Made by a program: the position numbers and the translations under genes. From Chitinivibrionia bacterium (GTDB taxonomy: Bacteria; Krumholzibacteriota; Krumholzibacteriia; WVZY01), in the NCBI GenBank assembly GCA_016208665.1, contig JACQXT010000212.1, positions 1-6,718 on the forward strand: DNA of 6,718 nucleotides. Reading direction: 5' to 3'. Of the stretch, positions 1 through 5,482 are shown piece by piece. The notes under the pieces are model-generated. The model had not been told where the DNA came from. It did not search any database and saw only the letters and a program-made list of their open reading frames with translations. Position 1 is the first letter of the stretch, and each line of letters opens with the position of its first letter.

Positions 1-246
1 AACATACAATACGGGCCCCTCGGACGTCAGCTTTATCAAGGAGGCGATCAGCAGGTAGAACGGCATTCCGAAGACCAGGACGAAGAGGGACGAGCCGATA
101 TCGATTGCCCGCTTCATGGCGAGGCCGAGTACCGAAGCATCGGCTCTCGAAATACTCATGTCCTTCGAGGGTCCGATCGTGTCGGGAATGTACAACGGTA
201 GCACTTTTTCGTCGATGTACCTGAAAGCTGCGAGGTCCTTTTTCAC
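1..246 (-). CDS. Polyprenyl-phosphate sugar-1-phosphate transferase (bacterial sugar transferase family), N-terminal 82 residues, cut by the window edge
   Basis: Translating from GTG at 246 gives 82 residues running open off the left edge. Residues 44-82 carry the family's N-terminal signature: MKRAIDI (Lys45-Arg46, Asp49), a hydrophobic segment at about 50-72 broken by Pro62, then IKLTSEGPVLYV. This matches the KRxxD, re-entrant helix and IKxxSxGPVxY pattern of PglC/WcaJ/RfbP-type enzymes (PF02397), which transfer a sugar-1-phosphate from a nucleotide sugar to undecaprenyl phosphate at the inner membrane. The catalytic Asp-Glu pair lies beyond the edge. GTG is the only start codon after the in-frame stop upstream, and GAAAGG lies 11 bases before it. 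The start is 8 bases after the aminotransferase stop, so the two are probably co-translated. An N-terminal extension of about 43 hydrophilic residues precedes the signature: longer than in minimal PglC-type enzymes, but without the membrane helices of WcaJ-type ones. ATG at 159 or 117 are alternative starts with poorer ribosome sites. Family is clear; the sugar is not. Confidence 0.85.
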   Translation of the reverse strand, partial: MKKDLAAFRYIDEKVLPLYIPDTIGPSKDMSISRADASVLGLAMKRAIDIGSSLFVLVFGMPFYLLIASLIKLTSEGPVLYV

Positions 247-254
247 GGTTGCTG

Positions 255-1394
255 TTACCTTTCTGTAGTGGCGGATGAGATCGACACAACAACCCTGCCC
301 AGCGTTGTAGCTACGTAATTTACCTGCTCATTGCTCAACTGCGGATACACGGGCAGCGAAACGAGTTCCCGGGCCAACCGCTCGGAAACGGGGAAGCTGC
401 CCTCCTGGTAGCCGAGGAATGCATATCCGGGCTGAACATGAATCGGCGGAGCGATGTGATTGCCCCATCCGATGCCTGCTCCGTCCAGGGAATCCCGGAT
501 TGCCTGTTGTTTCTCGTGCCTGACGGCGAATATATAGTACACAGGGAGGACCTCAGGCGGAGCCTCCTGGAAACGATAGTCGGTATCGCGCAACAGCTCC
601 CTGTACAACGCTGCCAGCTCCCGTCTCCGTTCCGTCCATCTGTCTACGTGATTCAGCTTGACGGCAAGCACCGCGGCTTGCATTTCATCGAGCCGGTAAT
701 TGAATCCGATATCCGTATACACGTTTCTCCCGGCCTGGCCGTGGTGGCGCAGCAGCCGCACCCGCTCCGCGATACGCGCATCGTTGGTCGTTACGGCGCC
801 CCCGTCTCCGAATCCGCCGAGATTCTTGCTCGGATAGAAGGAAAAAGCGGCGGCATGCCCGAGCGATCCCGCTGCGCGGCCCATGTACCGGGCTCCATGA
901 GCCTGGCAGGCGTCCTCTATGACGAAGAAGCCGTGTGTCTCCGCGAGGCCCATCAATGGGTCCATGTCGCAGGTTTGCCCGAAGAGATGCACGGGGATAA
1001 CGGCTTTTGTGCGCGCCGTGACCGCCCGCCGGACGGCTTCTACGTCGATGCAATACGTGTCGTCACGAACGTCTACGAGCACCGGCCGGGCTCCGGTGTA
1101 CAGGATCGCTTCTACGGTCGCAACGAATGTATTGGGCACCGTAATGACTTCGTCTCCGGCGCCGACTCCGACTGCGAGCAACGCAAGGTGGAGGGCCGCG
1201 GTACCCGAACTTACACCTGCGGCGTACCGACAATCGCAATACCGTGCGAAGCGAGATTCGAAGCGCTCGAGCTGAGGTCCCAGAATATACGTCGTGGAAT
1301 CGATAGTCGAAGTCAGTGCTTCAACTAACTCACTTCTCACTTCGTCTTGCTGGGATTTCAAGTCAAGAAATGGTACTTTTTGGATCTGCTCCAT
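255..1394 (-). CDS. PLP-dependent nucleotide-sugar aminotransferase, DegT/DnrJ/EryC1/StrS family
   Basis: A complete 379-residue protein, the usual family size. It would move an amino group, typically from glutamate, onto a keto-sugar attached to a nucleotide, in the cytoplasm. Visible landmarks are VPFLDLKSQQ at the N-terminus (7-16), SSGTAALH at 62-69 (cofactor phosphate binding), HLFGQ at 136-140, VIEDACQAHGA at 158-168 (Asp161 for the pyridine nitrogen), SFYPSKNLGGFGDGGA at 185-200 (Lys190 as the Schiff-base lysine), FNYRLDEMQAA at 231-241 and HIAPPIH at 313-319. All core active-site residues are present, so it should be active. ATG at 1394 is preferred because the protein then begins like its relatives. 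An open frame continues to ATG at 1451, but that start falls inside a likely promoter and adds an atypical tail. The ribosome site is weak (GGGG 10 bases upstream). The next gene, a sugar-phosphate transferase, suggests that the amino sugar made here enters the same glycan. Whether the amine goes to C3 or C4, and on which nucleotide, cannot be read from the sequence. Confidence 0.95.
   Translation of the reverse strand: MEQIQKVPFLDLKSQQDEVRSELVEALTSTIDSTTYILGPQLERFESRFARYCDCRYAAGVSSGTAALHLALLAVGVGAGDEVITVPNTFVATVEAILYTGARPVLVDVRDDTYCIDVEAVRRAVTARTKAVIPVHLFGQTCDMDPLMGLAETHGFFVIEDACQAHGARYMGRAAGSLGHAAAFSFYPSKNLGGFGDGGAVTTNDARIAERVRLLRHHGQAGRNVYTDIGFNYRLDEMQAAVLAVKLNHVDRWTERRRELAALYRELLRDTDYRFQEAPPEVLPVYYIFAVRHEKQQAIRDSLDGAGIGWGNHIAPPIHVQPGYAFLGYQEGSFPVSERLARELVSLPVYPQLSNEQVNYVATTLGRVVVSISSATTER
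258..263 (-). promoter_or_regulatory. Ribosome binding site for the sugar-phosphate transferase
   Basis: The minus strand reads GAAAGG 11 bases before the GTG at 246. The site sits inside the last two sense codons of the aminotransferase, so a ribosome finishing that gene would uncover it. It is the main support for the GTG start over the internal ATGs. The spacing is a little long. Confidence 0.4.
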
Positions 1395-1441
1395 TTCGAT
1401 GCTGCCCCAGTGATGTCTCCCCCTGACCAGAGTAGCAACTA

Positions 1442-1470
1442 ATTGTAACATACCCGGCCGATGATTTCCA
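1442..1470 (-). promoter_or_regulatory. Possible sigma70-type promoter for the aminotransferase and sugar-phosphate transferase pair
   Basis: On the minus strand, TGGAAA (1470-1465, four of six matches to the -35 consensus) is followed by exactly 17 bases and TACAAT (1447-1442, five of six to the -10). A TGT directly before it makes an extended -10 (TGTTACAAT). Transcription would begin near 1435, giving a leader of about 40 bases before the ATG at 1394. The location in the gap after the preceding glycosyltransferase gene is sensible. It is a motif match only, in partly AT-rich DNA, so chance is a real possibility. Confidence 0.35.
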
Positions 1471-1479
1471 GAACTTTAT

Positions 1480-1537
1480 TTATTGATAGTGCGCCGAATT
1501 ACCATTAAATATAAAGAAATTCATGCACTATCAATAA
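1480..1537. repeat. Perfect 13-base inverted repeat with a nested 5-base stem, at the end of a glycosyltransferase gene
   Basis: TTATTGATAGTGC at 1480-1492 and its exact reverse complement GCACTATCAATAA at 1525-1537 flank 32 bases. Within these, GAATT (1496-1500) and AATTC (1518-1522) pair again, leaving a 17-base loop. The right arm overlaps the last sense codons of the glycosyltransferase gene, and its stop codon (1523-1521) lies between the arms. In the minus-strand transcript this could fold as a long hairpin at the end of that message. The stem is AT-rich and no run of T follows in either direction, so it is not a classical intrinsic terminator. A 3'-end stabilising hairpin, a protein-binding palindrome, or the scar of an insertion are alternatives. 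The repeat is certain; its function is not. Confidence 0.7.
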
Positions 1538-2762
1538 TGCTCTTAAATAGTGTTTTCACACGTAATTCCTGCGCCTCCTTCGAGTAGTGCTCGATCAGGC
1601 GCTCTTTCGCATTCCCGGCCAGAGCGGGTCCAACGACCGGGTCCCGCATAAATGCCCCTATCCGCTCCGCAAATTCCTCCGGCGAATCGGCAAGCAGGTA
1701 ATCCCTGCCGGCCTCGAACGGCATTCCCGCGATCGCAGGCGTCGTGCATATGACCGGGAGTTCGGCCGCCATGGCCTCCAGGATGCGGATGCGAAGCCCG
1801 CCGCCATAGCGAAGCGGCACTATCATGCAGGCCGCCCGATGCAGGAATGGGCGGATGTCGCTCACGTTTCCCACCACTTCCACTTCCCTGTTCCGCGCGA
1901 AGGATGCAAGGTCGTCCGGCAGGCTGCCGCCGACGATCGTTATCGACAGCCCTTCGATGCCGCCGAGGAGCGGATAGATTTTCGTCACGAAAAAGGCAAG
2001 CGCATCCCGGTTGAACGCCGCGCTCATGGCCCCGAGAAAGAGCACCTCCCCGGCGTTGCGCTCTGGGCCGGGAGGAGAAAAGCGGGCTATATCAACGCCG
2101 AATGGAACGACTTCGACCCTGCAGGAAGATCCGGCGATGTGTTGCACGGCTCGCTTATCCTGTTCCGTGAGCGCGAAGACCGTCTTTGCATGCTTGTACG
2201 CGCGGAGCTCTTCCCTGCGTTCCAGCAGCCATCGCCTGACGGCGGCGATCTTTCGAAAAAGATTGCGTTCGAGAAGCGACAGGTCCCTGTTGACCTGCAT
2301 ATCGATATCGTGCGTAAACAGCGCCACCGCGCGAGGGGGAAACAGGCGCGACAGCCGGTGAAGTTGCCAGTACTCGATAACGACAAGATCATACCGCTCC
2401 GGAGCCAGACGCTCGGCCGCCCGTACGAATGCGCCGGGACAATCGTACAGGCTCTTGAGGGACCGCCGGAAGAGGATCGACTTCAGTCCGTAGTACGCTT
2501 TGAAAAAGACCCTGTGAACGATCGATTTTCGATTGGGTGCGAGGACGGGAACGACGCGGGCGCACCACCGCTCCAGTTCCTTTGCGAGAGTTTCTTCCCG
2601 CCTGTCGAGGAGCCGGGCGAGGACGGTGATATCGTATTCCTTCTGCAGGGCCTGCAGGAGCCCGAAGGTCACCACCTTCGTTCCCTGGTTCGGCGGATAC
2701 GGCAGGATCGGTTTGATCCAGAGTATGCGGGGTCTTAGCCCCGTATCGCTTACCCGTTTCAT
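1521..2762 (-). CDS. Glycosyltransferase, GT4-like (GT-B fold), divergent nucleotide-binding motif
   Basis: A complete 413-residue protein predicted to be cytoplasmic or loosely membrane-bound, adding one sugar to a lipid-linked oligosaccharide. The N-terminal half opens with RILWIKPILPYPPNQG (12-27), the first beta strand and glycine-bearing loop of the acceptor domain, and has THDID at 150-154. The C-terminal donor-binding half begins at about 215 with VVPFGVDIARFSP (218-230), then LFLGAMS (241-247), ITIVGG (274-279), VVGNVSDIRPFLHRA (296-310) and PLRYGGGLRIRILEAMA (316-332). In this last block only the second acid of the GT4 EX7E motif remains (Glu329); position 321 is Gly, and Arg326 stands where relatives often have Lys. 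That pattern is familiar in the GT4 subgroup covered by PF13692, so it is not proof of inactivity. Its ATG overlaps the stop of the preceding glycosyltransferase as ATGA, and GAGGTG lies 8 bases upstream, so the two are translationally coupled. The last codons form one arm of an inverted repeat. Donor and acceptor are unknown. Confidence 0.87.
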   Translation of the reverse strand: MKRVSDTGLRPRILWIKPILPYPPNQGTKVVTFGLLQALQKEYDITVLARLLDRREETLAKELERWCARVVPVLAPNRKSIVHRVFFKAYYGLKSILFRRSLKSLYDCPGAFVRAAERLAPERYDLVVIEYWQLHRLSRLFPPRAVALFTHDIDMQVNRDLSLLERNLFRKIAAVRRWLLERREELRAYKHAKTVFALTEQDKRAVQHIAGSSCRVEVVPFGVDIARFSPPGPERNAGEVLFLGAMSAAFNRDALAFFVTKIYPLLGGIEGLSITIVGGSLPDDLASFARNREVEVVGNVSDIRPFLHRAACMIVPLRYGGGLRIRILEAMAAELPVICTTPAIAGMPFEAGRDYLLADSPEEFAERIGAFMRDPVVGPALAGNAKERLIEHYSKEAQELRVKTLFKSIIDSA

Positions 2763-3892
2763 GAATGAAGCACCTCGAGATAGATCGATTGCATGCGCCG
2801 GGCGTGCTCATCGAGCGTGAACATCCGTTCGAACCGAGCGCGTCCGCCGGCTCCAAGCCGCAATCTCAAATCCGGATCGCTTACGAGCCGCGCCAGCGCC
2901 TGCGCCAGAGCTTCCCGTTCGCCGGGCGGCGCAAGGATCGCCGTTTCGCCGTTTATGGCCGCTTCGGGAATGCCGTAGATGTTGCTGGCGACGACCGGCA
3001 GTCCGCACGCCATCGCCTCGAGGACAGTGTATGGAAACGCCTCCATGAACGACGGCGCCGCCATGATATCCATCCCCGACAACAGGCGTTCGATCTCGCC
3101 GGGGAGCTTCCATCCGAGCATGGCGGTGCGTTGCGCCAGCCCGGACGATCGAAGCCGCCGCTCGCACTCGCCCCGTTCCTCGCCGTCCCCGATCACCACG
3201 AGGCGCCATGGAAGATCCTTCATCCCTGCCAATGCTTCGATAAGCACCGCATGCCCTTTTCGCTTGATGAGGCTTCCCGCGATGCACACGGCGACGGCGC
3301 CCTCCGGAAGCCCGAGTTCGCGCCGCACCGCCGCCCGGTGTACGCCGCGCGCCGCACCGTATTCGAACGGAAGCGCGTTGTGAACGACCGTTATCTTCTC
3401 GGGCGGCACACCCTGCCGCTCCGCAAGGTACGGCACATTGGCCTCGCACACGGTGAGCACCCGGTCTATCCATCGGTATGAAATCGCCTTCACGATCGCC
3501 CGTTTCCGGAGCCGTTCCACCATCGGCAAGTGTTCCGTCACCACCACCCTGGCCGCGCCGGCCAGGCGGGCCAAGGGCGCCAGCATGCCCATCTGGGCGT
3601 CGTACGGGCCCGGCATGTTGACGTGCGCGATATGGGGACCGAGCGAGCGAATCGCTTCGATGATCCGCGGGATGCCTCCCGGACGAAACGGAAGCCGCAT
3701 CGGCACCTCGACTGTGTTGATTCCGAGCGCCCTGATCTCGTCCAGCCAGCTTTCCAAGCCTGCGGCGGGCTTGGCGAGAACGGACACGCGAAAGCTTCCG
3801 CGGTCGAGGGAGCGTGCGAGGAGCGCCAGGTAGCGTTCCGCGCCGCCTGCATAAGGAGCGTCGACCATATAGCAGATGTTGATCATGAGCAT
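2759..3892 (-). CDS. Glycosyltransferase family 4 (GT-B fold) with intact EX7E motif
   Basis: A complete protein of 377 residues from ATG at 3892 (375 from ATG at 3886), the normal GT4 size. It should transfer a sugar from a nucleotide donor, with retention, onto a growing lipid-linked glycan on the cytoplasmic face. In order: INICYMVDAPYAGGAERYL at 4-22 (first strand and glycine loop), TEHLP at 119-123, VVHNAL at 169-174 (domain linker), GSLIKRKGH at 206-214 (Arg211-Lys212, donor phosphate binding), VVIGDGEE at 232-239, then FMEAFPYTVLEAMACGLPVV at 282-301. The last holds Glu284 and Glu292 as the EX7E pair, followed by GIPE (307-310). All expected catalytic features are present. The frame stays open upstream to 4072, but that extension is Arg-rich, overlaps the preceding gene and has no family resemblance, so the start is placed at 3892. 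Neither nearby ATG has a strong ribosome site. The stop overlaps the next glycosyltransferase start (ATGA). Substrate specificity is not deducible. Confidence 0.93.
   Translation of the reverse strand: MLMINICYMVDAPYAGGAERYLALLARSLDRGSFRVSVLAKPAAGLESWLDEIRALGINTVEVPMRLPFRPGGIPRIIEAIRSLGPHIAHVNMPGPYDAQMGMLAPLARLAGAARVVVTEHLPMVERLRKRAIVKAISYRWIDRVLTVCEANVPYLAERQGVPPEKITVVHNALPFEYGAARGVHRAAVRRELGLPEGAVAVCIAGSLIKRKGHAVLIEALAGMKDLPWRLVVIGDGEERGECERRLRSSGLAQRTAMLGWKLPGEIERLLSGMDIMAAPSFMEAFPYTVLEAMACGLPVVASNIYGIPEAAINGETAILAPPGEREALAQALARLVSDPDLRLRLGAGGRARFERMFTLDEHARRMQSIYLEVLHS
2771..2776 (-). promoter_or_regulatory. Ribosome binding site inside the end of the upstream glycosyltransferase gene
   Basis: The minus strand reads GAGGTG 8 bases before the ATG at 2762. 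It lies within the final codons of the preceding gene, whose stop overlaps this start by four bases (ATGA). The site therefore serves re-initiation by ribosomes finishing the upstream gene and settles the start. Confidence 0.65.
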
Positions 3893-4022
3893 CCGACCGC
3901 TGAACAGGTTATCAGCCGGGGAACGCCTTCTATTCCGCGCATCCCCGCGGGCCGCAGCCTCTGCATTGTGCAAGCATCGCCGCTGTTTCGTCGCGGATTC
4001 TCTGTTCCGGCTCTCGGAAGGA
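3893..4022. other. 130-base gap between the ligase/polymerase and GT4 genes, no gene seen
   Basis: This is the longest gap in the window. It shows no T-tract terminator, tRNA or convincing promoter. One weak hairpin sits just before the GT4 start: CCGCTGA at 3897-3903 can pair with TCAG-CGG at 3912-3919, with one bulged base and an 8-base loop. It could mask a start that already has a poor ribosome site, but seven pairs with a bulge may be chance. The GT4 frame is open across the whole gap, so part of it could conceivably be coding. Confidence 0.45.
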
Positions 4023-5465
4023 TCACGTCCGTTCCTCCGGTCTTTCAGCCGCTTCCGACGTTCGCTCCTCATTCAGAGCGACGCTGTACGTCGCCGCAAT
4101 GAAACCGAATATGAGCCACACGAAGAGGGTATACTCCTGATTCCGAAGGTAATCGATCTTGAGCTCATCGATAGCGAATATCACGAGATCGACATGCAAT
4201 ATGAGCATAAAGGCCCGTGGAAACGACGAATCGAACATGGTACTCGATTTGACGGCAATGCTGGCCCGCATCAATTTGTAAAGAAGCAGGAGAAATGCGG
4301 CGAGCCCAACCAAGCCCGTGATATTCATATAGAACAGGTATCCGTTGTGGGGCCAGTTCCACTTTTCGAGTTTCTGCGAGTAATCCCACGATGGGCTGTG
4401 GCCGATGATGGGGTGCTGCTTCCATCGTTCGACCGCTTTCGGCCAGGCGCGCGTGCGCGTATCAGGAATATATCCCACGAACTTTGTGCCCAACAACCGT
4501 TTCATCATCCCGCCGGATATCGTGTATTTCGAGACAAAGACTTCGGTAACGGCAAACATGGCGGCGACGACCGCGATAATATAGACCAGCCGGACGATAT
4601 TCAAATCTCTTCGAATGATCCACAGCATGTACAGCGCGCCGATGAACAGACTGATAAATGCGCCCCGCGTGGAGGTCGCCATGAGCAGCCCGATGACCAG
4701 CAGCACCAGGCCGAAGTACCCGAAGCGGTGCAGCATCCTGCGCGAACGGACGAACATGAAGAGAATGATCGGAATATTCAACGCAAAGAACTCCGCCAGC
4801 AGCTCAAAATCGTGAAACGGACCTTGAATTCTCACGTTCTCCATCACCAGCGTCTCTCGATGAAACGTATGCAGCCACCCGGGAATGATAGCCCGGCCCG
4901 GAAACAGGAGTTCAAGTATGCAAAAGATCGCGACGAACAAGCAGCTCATCACTTGAAAGGTCACGATTCGCTGGAGCGTCTTCGCGTCCCGCACGAAATT
5001 CACAATGAGATAGAACAATCCGACCGCCACCAGAAATGCGAAGGAGTTCTGCAACGCAAACACCAGCATCGCCCCGCCGGGATTATTGTAGAATGAAAGG
5101 ATATAGCTTATCGCCATGAGAACGACGATCCAATCAGCCAGGCTTCCGATGGGACGCGCGACGTTCCTGACCGACACGCGAATGAGCCAGATGATCAATA
5201 TGAGCGGAATGAAAACGACATTCGAGGATCCGACTTTCAAGGCAAACGGGAAAATATACATCAACATAAAGAAGAGCAGGGACGACACGAGAGAGAACCT
5301 GGAGATCAGTGCAATGAAGATAACGCCGACGACCGCTTCGATGAAGCGCTTGCTGGGATCGTAGACCTGGAACCCAACCGCCGCGGCGAGCAGTGCGACC
5401 GCCGCAACGGCCAAACCCTTCGACAGCGCGAATTGTCCCGTTTTCGACATGAAGGAAGACCGCAT
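4023..5465 (-). CDS. O-antigen ligase/polymerase family membrane protein (WaaL/Wzy_C type)
   Basis: A complete protein of 480 residues and about a dozen or more hydrophobic helices (roughly 18-34, 41-58, 60-76, 82-97, 110-126, 135-157, 169-189, 222-240, 248-264, 268-310, 377-397, 417-436, 446-463). It would act on the outer face of the inner membrane, joining repeat units into a chain (Wzy) or transferring the glycan to an acceptor (WaaL). STRGAF at 265-270 is the conserved helix-end motif of the Wzy_C domain (PF04932). The large loop at 311-376 holds TRTRAWPKAVERWKQHPIIG (336-355). His373-Asn374, nine residues, Gly384, two residues, Gly387 exactly fits the ligase pattern H[NSQ]x9Gxx[GTY]. 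The tail after 463 is charged. ATG at 5465 is chosen because GGGGA lies 5 bases upstream; ATG at 5483 overlaps the previous stop as TGATG, and ATG at 5450 has no ribosome site. The gap to the upstream gene is then 17 bases. Ligase and polymerase cannot be separated by sequence alone. Confidence 0.88.
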   Translation of the reverse strand: MRSSFMSKTGQFALSKGLAVAAVALLAAAVGFQVYDPSKRFIEAVVGVIFIALISRFSLVSSLLFFMLMYIFPFALKVGSSNVVFIPLILIIWLIRVSVRNVARPIGSLADWIVVLMAISYILSFYNNPGGAMLVFALQNSFAFLVAVGLFYLIVNFVRDAKTLQRIVTFQVMSCLFVAIFCILELLFPGRAIIPGWLHTFHRETLVMENVRIQGPFHDFELLAEFFALNIPIILFMFVRSRRMLHRFGYFGLVLLVIGLLMATSTRGAFISLFIGALYMLWIIRRDLNIVRLVYIIAVVAAMFAVTEVFVSKYTISGGMMKRLLGTKFVGYIPDTRTRAWPKAVERWKQHPIIGHSPSWDYSQKLEKWNWPHNGYLFYMNITGLVGLAAFLLLLYKLMRASIAVKSSTMFDSSFPRAFMLILHVDLVIFAIDELKIDYLRNQEYTLFVWLIFGFIAATYSVALNEERTSEAAERPEERT

Positions 5466-5470
5466 GCATA

Positions 5471-5475
5471 TCCCC
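5471..5475 (-). promoter_or_regulatory. Ribosome binding site choosing the ligase/polymerase start
   Basis: The minus strand reads GGGGA 5 bases before the ATG at 5465. Neither ATG at 5483 nor at 5450 has such a site; the bases before 5450 (TCTTCCTT) are pyrimidine-rich and unsuitable. The 5483 start cannot be fully excluded because its TGATG overlap could allow direct re-initiation. Confidence 0.45.
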
Positions 5476-5482
5476 TGCAGCA

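Noticed and set aside
438..1328. 296-residue open frame on the plus strand
   Set aside because: It lies fully antisense to the well-conserved aminotransferase and its translation shows no recognisable motif or ordered hydrophobic pattern. Open antisense frames are expected in GC-rich genes.
1395..1451. Aminotransferase start at ATG 1451
   Set aside because: The added 19 residues are atypical for the family, and the ATG sits against a likely -10 element. The start at 1394 gives the standard N-terminus.
1508..1534. Second promoter candidate on the minus strand, TTGATA and TATATT
   Set aside because: Both hexamers match five of six bases, but the spacer is only 15 bases and both elements lie in the AT-rich inverted repeat region, where such matches arise easily.
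1480..1537. Intrinsic transcription terminator
   Set aside because: The stem is AT-rich, the loop is long, and no run of T follows the stem in either direction.
1587..2738. 383-residue open frame on the plus strand
   Set aside because: It is antisense to the glycosyltransferase at 2762-1521 and its translation is rich in Arg, Gln and His without domain features. The minus-strand protein has clear family motifs.
3893..4072. 60-residue N-terminal extension of the GT4 glycosyltransferase
   Set aside because: The extension is Arg-rich and unlike any GT4 N-terminus, overlaps the previous gene by about 50 bases, and the protein core begins properly at 3892 or 3886.
3876..5096. 406-residue open frame on the plus strand
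   Set aside because: It mirrors the ligase/polymerase gene; its Gln-, Asp- and His-rich translation is what the complement of hydrophobic codons produces. No motif or ribosome site supports it.
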